A DNA stretch of 64,000 nucleotides from CAMDPA01 sp965223035 (GCA_965223035.1 OZ244980.1:3720001-3784000), one strand, 5' to 3'; shown: positions 32,506 to 41,807, counted from the stretch's first letter. Notes: a model not told the origin generated them from the letters alone. A program made the numbers and translations.

Positions 32506-33825
32506 GTGCATCCATTTCGTATATTGGCGGCTGTAATGGTGATCGTTGCGGTCCTGTCGACCCCGGCGTTCGCCGTCAGCGCGCGTGAGCTGATGAAGCA
32601 TTTGAATGCCGAGCAGCAACGCGTCTACCAAACCTGGCGCCAGCATCGTGCGGCCCATCAGCGACGCCACAATGCCTACTGGGCCCGGATCGCCGCACTG
32701 AAGTCACAGCGCAAGCGCAAGCGGCGGGCCGGACACCGGATCGGTTCCGCCGATTACATGTCCCAGCATCCGCCGCGGTACGCCGGACCACGCCTGCGCT
32801 CAGACATCGTCAAAATCCGCAAGGCGCTGGAACGACGCGAGCCACGCCCGAGGCGCTCGTCGATCACGCCGCTGTCGGCCATGCTCGTCGCGGCCCAACG
32901 TTACTATCGGTTCAAGCCGACGCGAACGACGGAGCAGGAGTTCAAACGCCGCTACGCGGCTGAGGCTTTGGCGGTCGGGCTGAGCAAGGACCAGATCGTG
33001 CGCATTTACGCGCTGGAAACCGGCGGCCGCGGCACGTTCGACATGCAGGCCGGCATTCATCCGATTTCGCGGCGCGGCCAGCCGATATCGACCGCGTTGG
33101 GCTACGCCCAACTGTTGGCCGCAAACACCATCGATCAAGTGAGCCGCAGGGCTGGCGGCTTTATTGCACGGCTCAACATGCTGGCGGCGCGGCCCGGGCT
33201 CTCGCCGGCCCGACGCCAGCAGCTACGGGCCAAAGTGCGCAGCCTCAGGGCCATGCAACGGGTTGCGAACAGCATTCCGCGGCGCTGGAACCGCCATGTT
33301 GCGCTGTCGAAAACGCCGCGCGGCTACGGCATGCATGTGCTCAATCTCGATGCGGACATCGGACCCTGGCTGCAGGTCATGAAAGTGGCGGGCTTGCAAC
33401 AGCTGGCGGCGCGAAGGGGGCGGACTAGGCTAACCGGCGCTCAGATCGAACTGATGAACTTAGCTGGGCCAGCGACCGGACTGGAGATGATGACGCCCGC
33501 CGCCCGCCGCGCCTCAACGGCCAACTTCTTCAGCCGGCGCGGCTATTACCGCAACACCATCGTGCGTTGGAAGTCGGCGCCGCAGCTGTTGCAGGCGCTC
33601 GACCAACGCATGAACATCCATCTGAAGAAGCCGGGGTCGGTCGAGTTCGCGGCCATCTTCGATAGCCTCCGCCGCGATCGCCGCGCCCGCGGCGCGGGAC
33701 GCTATGGAACCCTGCCGCCCGCGATCGGGGCTGCGGCCTCTCGCAGCGATCAAGGTGTGGTGATACCGCAGCTGCGCAGCACGATGTCGGATCGTGGTCC
33801 TCCGCCATCGCTGTTTGTGGATTAA
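32506..33825 (+). CDS. Secreted lysozyme-like protein of unknown function
   Basis: A 439-residue protein with a Sec signal peptide (residues 1-23, ILAAVMVIVAVLSTPAFA). A very basic, probably coiled region follows (residues 30-120, rich in Arg/His/Gln). The middle resembles a lytic-transglycosylase fold: IVRIYALETGG with Glu171 in the place of the catalytic Glu, then ALGYAQLLAANTID (197-210), matching the position of the G.MQ motif of SLT domains. A conserved-looking segment NVDADIG-like (LNLDADIGPWLQVMKVAGLQ) comes later. The C-terminus is low-complexity. The start is GTG 32506. The enzymatic role is inferred from motif spacing only; it may instead be a non-catalytic wall-binding protein. Confidence 0.7.
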   Translation: MHPFRILAAVMVIVAVLSTPAFAVSARELMKHLNAEQQRVYQTWRQHRAAHQRRHNAYWARIAALKSQRKRKRRAGHRIGSADYMSQHPPRYAGPRLRSDIVKIRKALERREPRPRRSSITPLSAMLVAAQRYYRFKPTRTTEQEFKRRYAAEALAVGLSKDQIVRIYALETGGRGTFDMQAGIHPISRRGQPISTALGYAQLLAANTIDQVSRRAGGFIARLNMLAARPGLSPARRQQLRAKVRSLRAMQRVANSIPRRWNRHVALSKTPRGYGMHVLNLDADIGPWLQVMKVAGLQQLAARRGRTRLTGAQIELMNLAGPATGLEMMTPAARRASTANFFSRRGYYRNTIVRWKSAPQLLQALDQRMNIHLKKPGSVEFAAIFDSLRRDRRARGAGRYGTLPPAIGAAASRSDQGVVIPQLRSTMSDRGPPPSLFVD

Positions 33826-34012
33826 AGCGTGTCACAATGTGCCGGTATCAACTGAGCGACCAGGGACAGTCCTGACAGTCTCGCCAGCAGCAACTCTATC
33901 CGGCAGCAACTCTAAAACGTGTTGCCGTCGGCCTTATCGCTGATCAGAGTTCGCTGCAGCCATCCCGCTGCGCCGGGTGGGCTGCGGGCCGGCGGCATCG
34001 ATCAAGCCAAGG

Positions 34013-34918
34013 TCACGGCCACTTCACCACCGGCGGCATGCTGGACAGAATCGAGTCGACATTGCCTCCGGTCTTGAGCCCGAAGATCGTGCCGCGATCA
34101 TACAGCAGGTTGAACTCGACATAGCGGCCACGCCGGACCAGTTGCTCTTCCCGCTCCTCATCGCCCCATGGCAGCGTCCAGTTGCGTCGCACCAGCGTCG
34201 GATAGATATTGCAAAAGGCCCGACCGACGCTTTGGGTGAATGCAAACGCGGCATCCCAACCGCCCTGGTTCTCCTCCGGCGTCAGATAGTCGTAAAAGAT
34301 TCCACCGATGCCGCGCATCTCGCTGCGGTGGGGCAGGTAGAAGTATTCATCACACCAGGCCTTGAAGCGGGCATAGTCAGCCACCGCATGCCCCTCGCAG
34401 GCTGCCTTCATGGCGGCGTGGAACGCCACGGCGTCCGGATCGTCCTGGACGCGGCGCTGTGTCAGCACGGGCGTCAAATCCGCCCCGCCGCCGAACCACC
34501 ACTTGGTGGTGACGACATGTCGGGTGTTCATATGCACGGCCGGCACGTGCGGATTATGCATGTGGGCAATCAGCGATATGCCGGACGCCCAAAACCGCGG
34601 ATCGTCCTCCGCGCCCGGAATCTGCTTCTGGAACTCGCGCCCGAACGCGCCGTATACGGTCGATGTGTGCACACCGACTTTTTCGAACACCCGGCCCGTC
34701 ATCATGCTCATGACGCCGCCGCCACCGGGCACCCCGGAGCTGTCGGTCCGGCTCCATGGGGTCGCAACGAAGCGACCCGGTGGCCGATCACCGTGGGGCG
34801 CATCCCCCGGCAAGGCCGCCTCCAGGTTCTCAAAAGCGGCGCAGATATCGTCTCGCAGCGCTTCAAACCACGCGGTCGCCCGCAGCCGACGCTCGTCCGC
34901 CTCGCTAGCTGTTGTCAT
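34013..34918 (-). CDS. hemF: Aerobic coproporphyrinogen III oxidase
   Basis: HemF oxidatively decarboxylates two propionates of coproporphyrinogen III in haem synthesis, using O2. The 301-residue sequence has the family blocks GGGGVMSMMTGRVFEKVGVH, ASGISLIAHMHNPHVPAVHM, NTRH with WWFGGGADLTP, HRSEMRGIGGIFYDYL and VEFNLLYDRGTIFGLKTGGN. The metal-binding His and Asp residues appear intact. The start is ATG 34918. It is divergent from the extradiol dioxygenase gene. The haem gene hemH lies 23 kb away. Confidence 0.97.
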   Translation of the reverse strand: MTTASEADERRLRATAWFEALRDDICAAFENLEAALPGDAPHGDRPPGRFVATPWSRTDSSGVPGGGGVMSMMTGRVFEKVGVHTSTVYGAFGREFQKQIPGAEDDPRFWASGISLIAHMHNPHVPAVHMNTRHVVTTKWWFGGGADLTPVLTQRRVQDDPDAVAFHAAMKAACEGHAVADYARFKAWCDEYFYLPHRSEMRGIGGIFYDYLTPEENQGGWDAAFAFTQSVGRAFCNIYPTLVRRNWTLPWGDEEREEQLVRRGRYVEFNLLYDRGTIFGLKTGGNVDSILSSMPPVVKWP

Positions 34919-35139
34919 AGCCGATCATCCTCTTCAGGTTTGCTCGCTAGCACGCGGCGCTGGATCATCGCTTGACCTGCCGCAACACGGTGACGTCAGG
35001 CCGGCCCGCGTCATGCTGCGCAACAGCACCGCCGCTCTGTCACGGATGGCGCCTTGCGGACACTTGCGACTTGCGCGAGACTCGCAGGCCAGGTTGCTCG
35101 AAAGCGCGACGCCAAATGTCTCACCGCGAAAGCATCGCC

Positions 35140-36123
35140 ATGCCCGTCCCTCAGCACATCTTCAATCCCCCCTTCAACATCGTGCGCTGCAGCCACATCA
35201 CCTTGGGCGTGTCGGACCTTGCCCGCGCGCGCGCCTTCTACGAGACGACGCTCGGGCTGGTCGTGGAGGACGCCACCTCGGACACGCTGTTCCTGCGCGG
35301 TCTGGAGGAACGTCAGCACCACTCGCTGGTTTTGATCCAGCAAGCCTCACCTGGCGCGCAGTCGCTCGGGTTCAAAGTGGGCAGCGAGGAGGATCTGGAC
35401 AAGGCGGCCCATTTCTTCGCCGGGCGCGGTCTGCCCCATCGCTTCATCGAAGCCCCCTATCAGGGGCGCACGCTGCGCGCGGCCGACCCGTTCGGCATGC
35501 CGCTGGACCTGACCTTCCAGATGGACAAGCGGGAACGGCTACTGCAGCACTACGGCCTCTACAAGGGCGTGCATCCCCAGCGGCTCGATCACTTCAACGT
35601 ATTCGCGCCGGATGTGCAGGGCGCGCTCGACTTTTATGCCACGCTCGGGTTCCGGCTCACCGAGTACGCGGAGGAGGACGGGCCGCAGGGGCGCATCGCC
35701 GCCGGCTGGATGCACCGCAAGGGCAACGTGCACGACCTTGCGTTCACCAACGGTCGCGGCCCGCGCCTGCACCACCTGGCCTATTGGGCGCCAAACCCGC
35801 TCAACATCGTACATCTGTGCGATGTGATGGCGTCGACGGGCTATCTTACAAACATGGAGCGCGGCCCCGGCCGCCACGGCATCTCCAACGCGTTCTTCCT
35901 TTATGTGCGCGATGCGGACGGTCACCGAACGGAGCTTTATGCGTCGGATTATCAAACCATGGATCCGGACCACGAGCCGCTGCGGTGGTCGCTGCGCGAT
36001 CCGCGCCGCCAGACGCTATGGGGCCAACCCGCGCCGCGAAGCTGGTTTGAGGAGGGCACTGCGTTCGACGGTGCGACACAGCGCGCAGCGGTGTTCGAGG
36101 CCGAGGTGTTGGTGGCGTCATAA
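35140..36123 (+). CDS. Extradiol dioxygenase, homoprotocatechuate 2,3-dioxygenase type
   Basis: A 327-residue type I (vicinal oxygen chelate) ring-cleaving dioxygenase closely resembling 3,4-dihydroxyphenylacetate 2,3-dioxygenase. The metal ligands are His151 (RLDHFN), His212 (RLHHLAYW) and Glu265 (GHRTELY). The second-sphere residues of the Brevibacterium enzyme also align: His198 (NVHDL), His246 (GPGRHG) and Tyr255. Spacing matches the family to within a few residues. ATG 35140 gives an N-terminus of family length (MPVPQHIF...IVRC); ATG 35116 is an alternative. No other homoprotocatechuate genes are adjacent, so the physiological substrate could be another catechol. Confidence 0.9.
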   Translation: MPVPQHIFNPPFNIVRCSHITLGVSDLARARAFYETTLGLVVEDATSDTLFLRGLEERQHHSLVLIQQASPGAQSLGFKVGSEEDLDKAAHFFAGRGLPHRFIEAPYQGRTLRAADPFGMPLDLTFQMDKRERLLQHYGLYKGVHPQRLDHFNVFAPDVQGALDFYATLGFRLTEYAEEDGPQGRIAAGWMHRKGNVHDLAFTNGRGPRLHHLAYWAPNPLNIVHLCDVMASTGYLTNMERGPGRHGISNAFFLYVRDADGHRTELYASDYQTMDPDHEPLRWSLRDPRRQTLWGQPAPRSWFEEGTAFDGATQRAAVFEAEVLVAS

Positions 36124-36221
36124 CGGCGGCATGCGAGCGGACGGCAGCGCTGATCCGATCGCTCGTGGTGGCGGGCTGACGTTCGCGGACGGAACCAGGC
36201 CCAACGCGTTCGCGCCTCAAC

Positions 36222-36285
36222 CTAGATCATCTTTGCGCCTTTAATCGGAATCGGAACGATCCCGATCAAAGGCAGGTTGCTCTAG
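36222..36285. repeat. R1 repeat, beta/alpha hybrid
   Basis: CTAG to CTAG, with tagatcatctttgcgccttt on the left and ccgatcaaaggcaggttgct on the right. It lies at the convergent junction of the dioxygenase and GST genes. Confidence 0.88.
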
Positions 36286-36316
36286 CTGCCGGGTCGATGC
36301 CAGCTCTCGATTGCGA

Positions 36317-37114
36317 TCAAGAGCGGGGCGCTCCCGGCTGAGCAGCGCCGGCTTGGGCCTTCAGCTCTGCCAGATGCGGATACTGCTCGGTGAGCAGGGA
36401 GCCGGCGTAATAGGTGGGCTTGAACGCTGGGTGGGCGCGGATCGCGTCGAACCAGCGCGCGATGGTCGGCCGACCGGTCCACATATAGCTTAAGTTGAGA
36501 TCGTCCATGCGAACGATCGCCGGCATCACCATGATGTCCGGCAAGGTGATGCGCTGTCCCATCAGCCAGGGCCCGCCCCGCTCGGCGATCCACAGCTCCA
36601 TGCGCGACAACGTCCGCTCCAGGCGACCGAGCGCCTGGTCCATATCCTTTTTGGGGAACCCGCTGCGGCCCATGGCCAGCATGAACTCCTTGCGCAACGG
36701 CTTGGATTCGGCGAACGCGACGAACTCCGCCTCGCTCATCTGCTGAAACCGAGGCTGGAAGGCCAGATTGAACGTTGGTACGCGCACCGCCGCCGCGGGC
36801 ACCTCGTCGATAAAGCGCATCATCGAGCGCATGTGCGCGATCTCAACCAGCGATGTGGGACGCAGCGGCGCCGGCTCGGGAATCGCCTCGTCCAGGTACT
36901 CTGCAATGACCGAAGAATCGATGATCACGGCACCGCCGTGGATCAGCGTCGGCACGACACCGTTCGGATTGAGCTTGAGGTAATCCGGCTCAAGCTGGTC
37001 ACCCTCCAACAGCCGCAACTTGTGCTCCTGAAAGGGAAGCTGCTTGGCATGCAGCACGAACCGCACGCGTTGGCTGCAGGTCGACTGTGGGGCACCGTAG
37101 AGCTCGATCGTCAT
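36317..37114 (-). CDS. Glutathione S-transferase family protein
   Basis: A 265-residue GST. The thioredoxin-like N-domain begins MTIELYGAPQSTCSQRVRFV; the STCSQRVR segment sits where zeta/beta-class GSTs carry their catalytic Ser/Cys. NPNGVVPTLIHGG contains the cis-Pro, and IIDSSVIAEYLDE binds the glutathione gamma-glutamyl group. The all-helical C-domain has ITLPDIMVMPAIVRMDDL with the N-capping Asp. Zeta-type GSTs isomerise maleylacetoacetate or maleylpyruvate, which would fit the neighbouring ring-cleavage gene, but the class cannot be fixed from sequence. The start is ATG 37114. Confidence 0.88.
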   Translation of the reverse strand: MTIELYGAPQSTCSQRVRFVLHAKQLPFQEHKLRLLEGDQLEPDYLKLNPNGVVPTLIHGGAVIIDSSVIAEYLDEAIPEPAPLRPTSLVEIAHMRSMMRFIDEVPAAAVRVPTFNLAFQPRFQQMSEAEFVAFAESKPLRKEFMLAMGRSGFPKKDMDQALGRLERTLSRMELWIAERGGPWLMGQRITLPDIMVMPAIVRMDDLNLSYMWTGRPTIARWFDAIRAHPAFKPTYYAGSLLTEQYPHLAELKAQAGAAQPGAPRS

Positions 37115-37359
37115 GTGCAGCAGCTTCCTCTCAACACCTGGACCGGAGACGCATCGTCCAGCTGCACTGACATGTCAGCGGCTTGACCGTCAAGGCCCGT
37201 CGTCGTGCAGCGGGGTCCGTCTCCTGGGCGGGAGCCGCTGCTTACGGCGCATAAGGCGGGGTTGGGTTCGCGACCTGGCCAGCTTTGACGGCGGGCACCG
37301 TTGCCTGCCATAATCATCAAGCAAGGACAGTTCATCGATGCTTGGGCACTTCAGATCAA
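37115..37359. other. Divergent gap between GST and ABC exporter genes, left part
   Basis: GC-rich sequence without a recognisable element. The right part of the same 465-bp gap is taken by an R2 repeat (37360-37468). Confidence 0.4.
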
Positions 37360-37468
37360 GCTGGAGCCATCCCGCTCCCCCGTCCGGCCACCCGTGAGCA
37401 TGATCCGACGGGCGGGCGTGCGGGCAACGGGCCGGCAAGGCGATCCGCCGAAGGCGGTCATGATCTAG
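37360..37468. repeat. R2 interspersed repeat, plus orientation
   Basis: Left edge gctggagccatcccgctccc, core with gatccgacgggcgggcgtgc, right edge acgggccggcaaggcgatcc, ending ggcggtcatgatctag. It lies upstream of the ABC exporter gene. Confidence 0.75.
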
Positions 37469-37579
37469 GTGCCAAGCGTCAACCGACGTTGCCAGCCGCG
37501 CGCTCCAACGTGCCCGTTAACAATCATCGGGCGCGAGGGTGCGAGAAGGCGGAGCATCCCGGCAAAACAGCGGACTCGC

Positions 37580-39433
37580 GTGCAAACACTTTTCGACTGG
37601 TTCGAAAGGCGCATTCCCGTCTTCACCCGGGAACGACCGCCTCGCCCGCCCACCACGTTGTGGGCCTTTTACTGGCATTTCCTGCTGCCGGTATGGCCCT
37701 GGTTCGCGATGTTGATGATCGCCGGGCTGGCCGGCTCGCTGATCGAGCTCGCCCTTTATGCTTTCGTCGGACGCGTCGTCGACCTGATGAAGGAGGCAAG
37801 CTCACCGCAATCTTTCCTTCACGATCATGGCCGTTGGCTGCTGTTCTGGGCGTTCGTCGCGCTGGTGGCGCGGCCCGCGATCTCGTTGGCCCATGACCTA
37901 CTCAAGCAGCAGACCATCGCCGGCCCCTTCACCTCCCGTATCCGCTGGCAGACCCACCGCTACGTGCTGCGCCAAAGCCTGGGGTTCTTTCAGAATGACT
38001 TTGCGGGCCGGATCGGCTCCAAGGTCCTGCAAACGGCGGTGGCGCTGCGCGAATCCGTCGTACAGATCTCCGAGTCGGTGTGGTTTGCGCTGGTGCAATG
38101 GGTCGGTGCGATGGTGCTGTTCGCGCAGACCGACTGGCTGTTGACCTTGCCGTTGGTGGGCTGGCTGTGCCTGTACGTGCTGACGATGCGCTACTTCGTG
38201 CCGCGCATCAAGCATCTGTCCTATCAATCGTCCGAGGCGCGCTCGGTGCTCACCGGTCGGATCGTCGACAGCTACACCAACATCCTGACAGTCAAGTTGT
38301 TCGCCCATGCCGAGCGGGAGGACGACGCCGCCCACAGCGTGATGGCGGACCATCTGCGAAAGTACCAGGCGAGCCAACGCAATCTGACGCAAATGGAATT
38401 CGTGCTGTACCTCATCAATGGACTCTTGTTGGTGTCGGCCACCGGCGCGGCCGTGCTGTTGTGGTCCCACAACATGGTCAGCATGGGCGATGTGGCGCTC
38501 ACCACCACCGTCGTCATTCGCATGATGGCGATGTCAGGCTGGATCCTTTGGACGGTCGCCAACATTTTCGAGAACATCGGCACCGTCGAGGAGGGCATGG
38601 ATACCATATCGCTGCCCAACATAGTGGTCGACCGGCCCGATGCGGGGGAATTGCAAGTCAGTCGCGGCGAGATCCAATTTGAGCAGATCGGCTTTCACTA
38701 CGGCAAGGTCGACGGCGGCATCATCGACGACTTGTCGCTGAGCATCGCCGCCGGCGAGAAGGTCGGGTTGGTCGGCCGTTCCGGCGCTGGAAAGTCGACG
38801 CTCGTCAATCTGCTGTTGCGGTTCTACGATCTGGAGCACGGCCGCATTCTGATCGACGGGCAAGATATTGCCAACGTCACCCAAGAAAGCCTGCGCACGC
38901 ACATCGGCATGGTGACCCAGGATACATCGCTGCTGCATCGCTCGATCGCCGAGAACATTTTGTACGGTCGCCCGGAGGCGGGCACGGAGGCGATGCGCTC
39001 AGCGGCCCGGCGCGCTCAGGCCGACGCCTTCATACCGGAGCTGGAGGATATGCGTGGGCGTAAAGGCTATGACGCTCACGTCGGCGAGCGCGGGGTCAAA
39101 CTCTCCGGCGGGCAACGCCAGCGCATCGCGATCGCCCGGGTATTGGTCAAGGACGCGCCGATTCTGATCCTCGACGAAGCCACCAGTGCGCTCGATTCCG
39201 AGGTGGAAGCCACCATCCAAGAGCAACTTTACAATCTGATGCACGGCAAGACGGTGATCGCCATCGCCCACCGACTTTCGACCATCGCGGCGATGGATCG
39301 GCTGGTGATCATGGACAAAGGCGAGATCGTCGAGCAGGGTAGCCACGCCGAGCTTTTGACCCGGGGCGGCCTTTATGCCGAGCTATGGCATCGCCAATCC
39401 GGCGGGTTCCTGGCCAAGGAGGCGGCCGAATGA
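37580..39433 (+). CDS. ABC exporter, fused permease and ATPase
   Basis: A half-size exporter of about 617 residues. Six transmembrane helices lie between residues ~25 and 340 (FLLPVWPWFAMLMIAGLAGS, ALVQWVGAMVLFAQTD, GWILWTVANIFENIG). The ATPase domain has Walker A GRSGAGKSTLVNLLLRFYD, Q-loop MVTQDTSLLHRSIAENI, signature KLSGGQRQRIAIARV, Walker B ILILDEATSALDSE and the switch His in IAIAHRLSTI. The sequence is closest to the MsbA-like exporter family; the cargo is unknown. The start is a GTG at 37580; an in-frame ATG 111 bp upstream adds a polar leader. The next gene, an L,D-transpeptidase, overlaps by ATGA, so the two are tightly coupled. Confidence 0.92.
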   Translation: MQTLFDWFERRIPVFTRERPPRPPTTLWAFYWHFLLPVWPWFAMLMIAGLAGSLIELALYAFVGRVVDLMKEASSPQSFLHDHGRWLLFWAFVALVARPAISLAHDLLKQQTIAGPFTSRIRWQTHRYVLRQSLGFFQNDFAGRIGSKVLQTAVALRESVVQISESVWFALVQWVGAMVLFAQTDWLLTLPLVGWLCLYVLTMRYFVPRIKHLSYQSSEARSVLTGRIVDSYTNILTVKLFAHAEREDDAAHSVMADHLRKYQASQRNLTQMEFVLYLINGLLLVSATGAAVLLWSHNMVSMGDVALTTTVVIRMMAMSGWILWTVANIFENIGTVEEGMDTISLPNIVVDRPDAGELQVSRGEIQFEQIGFHYGKVDGGIIDDLSLSIAAGEKVGLVGRSGAGKSTLVNLLLRFYDLEHGRILIDGQDIANVTQESLRTHIGMVTQDTSLLHRSIAENILYGRPEAGTEAMRSAARRAQADAFIPELEDMRGRKGYDAHVGERGVKLSGGQRQRIAIARVLVKDAPILILDEATSALDSEVEATIQEQLYNLMHGKTVIAIAHRLSTIAAMDRLVIMDKGEIVEQGSHAELLTRGGLYAELWHRQSGGFLAKEAAE

Positions 39434-40248
39434 AGAGGTCCGCGGGCGCGCGCGTGACACTGCTGACAGCCATGCTCGGGTTTGCCGGTATCATCTTCAA
39501 TGTTTCGCCGGCCAGCGCTGAGCCATCGACATGCCCGCCGGCACTGGCCCGCGCGCAGCGTCTGATCTTGGTCACGGCACCGACCATGGACCGCACGACG
39601 GCAACCCTGCGCAGTTATGTGCGGGCGCGCGTCGCGTCGGCCAAGGCGAACAGCCGATGGCATCCCGCCGCCGACCCGCAACCGGTGATGTTAGGCCGCA
39701 ACGGCCTTGGTTGGGCTTGGACGATGGCGGATCAAGCCGCCCTGGGCGAACCGGTTAAGCACGAAGGTGACGGGCGAACGCCGGCCGGCATTTTTGCCGT
39801 CGGCCGGCCATTCGGCTTCGCGCCCGCCACGATGCCGGGCTATCTAAGGCTGACGTCGGATGATTGGTTTTGCGTCGATCAGGTTAGCTCGCCTTACTAC
39901 AATCAGATCGTCCCGCGGCGGACGGCCGGTCCGGCCACCAGCGGTGAGACTATGCGCAACATCGAGCTTTATCGCCGCGGTGTGCTGGTCGACTATCCCA
40001 CCAATGCCGAGGAACGTGGCGGCTCGTGCATATTCCTTCACATTTGGAAGACGCCGGAAACGGCCACCGTGGGATGCATTGCCGGCCCTGAGGCGTTGAT
40101 CGCGCATTTACAAGTTTGGGCAACGGCGCAACCGTCGGCGATCGCGGTGTTGCCGGAGCGGGCCCAAGATCGGTTCGGGTCATGCCTACCAGCGGTGCGG
40201 GCCACCCCGTCGACGCAGCGAGCCGGTGGCCGCCCCAGACAGCCGTAA
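39430..40248 (+). CDS. L,D-transpeptidase (YkuD-like) family protein
   Basis: A secreted 272-residue protein with a signal peptide (residues 8-30, LLTAMLGFAGIIFNVSPASA). The YkuD-type catalytic region is present: GDGRTPAGIFAVGRPFGF (113-130), then GGSCIFLHIWKTPETATVGC with His204 and the nucleophile Cys216 followed by IAGP. The spacing is that of the L,D-transpeptidase group often called YkuD-like or YafK-related. It would form 3-3 peptidoglycan crosslinks or act as a hydrolase. The ATG overlaps the exporter stop by four bases. Basic Pro/Arg-rich residues end the protein. Confidence 0.88.
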   Translation: MKRSAGARVTLLTAMLGFAGIIFNVSPASAEPSTCPPALARAQRLILVTAPTMDRTTATLRSYVRARVASAKANSRWHPAADPQPVMLGRNGLGWAWTMADQAALGEPVKHEGDGRTPAGIFAVGRPFGFAPATMPGYLRLTSDDWFCVDQVSSPYYNQIVPRRTAGPATSGETMRNIELYRRGVLVDYPTNAEERGGSCIFLHIWKTPETATVGCIAGPEALIAHLQVWATAQPSAIAVLPERAQDRFGSCLPAVRATPSTQRAGGRPRQP

Positions 40249-40305
40249 CCTGACGCGGCGCGATGAGCCGGTGCTGGATGAACCGGCGCAGCGAGGAAAC
40301 TACCG

Positions 40306-41559
40306 ATGGCGCGTACGATCGAGGTCGATTGCTGTGTCGCCGGAGGGGGGCCGGCGGGCATTATGGCGGGGCTGCTGTTTGCCCGAGCCGGGTGCAGGAC
40401 GCTGGTGTTGGAGAAGCATGCCGACTTTCTGCGCGATTTTCGGGGCGACACGGTGCATCCGTCGACGCTGGACATCATGCACGAGCTTGGCCTGCTCGAC
40501 GCATTCCTGCAACGCCCCCATCAACGGCTGCCGCGGCTGGCCGGCGCGTTCTCCGGCCAATTGCTGAACATCACCGATTTTTCCTCGCTGTCCGCCGCGT
40601 GCAAATTCATCGCCTTCATGCCGCAATGGGAGTTTCTGGACTTCGTCGCCGGCGCCGCCAGGTCAATGCCGACGTTTGCCATCGAGATGCTGGCCGAGGC
40701 GACAGAGCTGATCGAAGCGGACGGATCGGACCGGCGCATTGCCGGCCTGCGCGCCGACACCGCCGACGGCCGCTTAACGGTTCGTGCCCGCTTGGTGATC
40801 GGCGCGGATGGACGCGGCTCAACGATCCGCGAGCGCGCCGGCCTTAAGGTCAATGATATCGGCGCGCCGATCGACGTGTTGTGGTTTCGTGTGCCACGCC
40901 AAGCTGAAAGGCAAGTGGAGCCGTTGCTCAACGCCGGTCCCGGCCACATCGTGATCACCATCGATCGCGGCGACTATGACCAGTGCGCGTTGGTGATCCC
41001 AAAGGGTGCCGCCGAACAAGTGCGTGAGGCCGGGCTCGATCAGTTCCGCGCCACGGTCGCGGCAACGGTGCCGCGCTTGGCTGGCTTTATCGGCGCCGTC
41101 ACCTCGTTCGACGACGTCAAGCTCTTGACCGTCAAGATCGACCGGTTGCAGCGGTGGTCGCGGCCGGGGCTGGTGATGATCGGCGATGGCGCACACGCGA
41201 TGTCTCCGATCGGCGGAGTCGGGATCAATCTGGCGATTCAGGACGCGGTCGCCGCCGCCAACCTGCTGGCCGGACCGCTGGCTGACGGCGTCATCGACGA
41301 TGCAAACCTGGACAAGGTGCGTCGGCGTCGGCTTTGGCCAACCCGGGCCACCCAGTTCATTCAAGTGCTGGTTCAAGACCGGATCATCTCGCCACTGCTG
41401 GCCGATCGCGAAACGGCGCCCAAGCCGCCGCTGCCCTTGCGGATGATCGCCAGCTCGCCGTTCCTGCAGCGTCGGGCGGCCCAGTTGATCGGCCTGGGCG
41501 TCAGACCCGAGCATGTGAACTCGCCCGAGCGGCATCGCCCGGTGGCAGCCGCAGATTAG
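40306..41559 (+). CDS. FAD-dependent monooxygenase, class A
   Basis: A 417-residue flavoprotein of the p-hydroxybenzoate hydroxylase fold. DCCVAGGGPAGIMAGLLFAR is the FAD dinucleotide site, RLVIGADGRGSTIRERAGL contains the DG motif for FAD and NAD(P)H, and GLVMIGDGAHAMSPIGGVGI is the GD motif with NLAIQDAVAAANLL. VLEKHADFLRDFRGDTVHPS is like the RDxR region after strand two. Substrates in this class are usually phenolic acids or quinones. The start is ATG 40306 with gaggaaac upstream. It lies 57 bp after the transpeptidase gene but is probably functionally separate. Confidence 0.9.
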   Translation: MARTIEVDCCVAGGGPAGIMAGLLFARAGCRTLVLEKHADFLRDFRGDTVHPSTLDIMHELGLLDAFLQRPHQRLPRLAGAFSGQLLNITDFSSLSAACKFIAFMPQWEFLDFVAGAARSMPTFAIEMLAEATELIEADGSDRRIAGLRADTADGRLTVRARLVIGADGRGSTIRERAGLKVNDIGAPIDVLWFRVPRQAERQVEPLLNAGPGHIVITIDRGDYDQCALVIPKGAAEQVREAGLDQFRATVAATVPRLAGFIGAVTSFDDVKLLTVKIDRLQRWSRPGLVMIGDGAHAMSPIGGVGINLAIQDAVAAANLLAGPLADGVIDDANLDKVRRRRLWPTRATQFIQVLVQDRIISPLLADRETAPKPPLPLRMIASSPFLQRRAAQLIGLGVRPEHVNSPERHRPVAAAD

Positions 41560-41582
41560 GTCGTTTCCGCCCAACGCGGTAT

Positions 41583-41680
41583 CGCCGTGCCGGCCCGCAC
41601 CCCCGCCCGCTTGCTCCATTGGGCGGCCCAGACAAGCGTGCCATGGGTCACAGGGCGAGGGAGCGGATGGTGCCAACTCA
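41583..41680. repeat. R2 interspersed repeat, minus orientation
   Basis: On the minus strand it starts agttggcaccatccgctccc, has a core with gacccatggcacgcttgtct and ends gtgcgggccggcacggcgat. It lies between the monooxygenase gene and the convergent enoyl-CoA hydratase gene. Confidence 0.7.
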
Positions 41681-41758
41681 AACCGAACCGTGATCGATCG
41701 AGATCGGCTCGCCGCACCCGCCAGCGCAAACCCGCCGCCTGCGTTCAGGCCATTGTTT

Positions 41759-41789
41759 GGGGCTCGCTTCAGCAAAGGAGATGAGCCCC
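41759..41789. other. Hairpin in a convergent junction
   Basis: A perfect 7-bp stem (ggggctc at 41759 and gagcccc at 41783) with a 17-base loop, just beyond the end of the enoyl-CoA hydratase gene. No T-run follows on either strand, so it is not a clear terminator. Confidence 0.35.
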
Positions 41790-41807
41790 ACACTGTTGGG
41801 TGCGGCT

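Noticed and set aside
41759..41789. Rho-independent terminator after the enoyl-CoA hydratase gene
   Set aside because: The stem is perfect but no T-run follows on either strand, so it is listed only as a hairpin.
40819..41793. Minus-strand open frame of 324 codons opposite the flavin monooxygenase
   Set aside because: Antisense shadow of a gene with full FAD motifs; it also runs into an R2 repeat.
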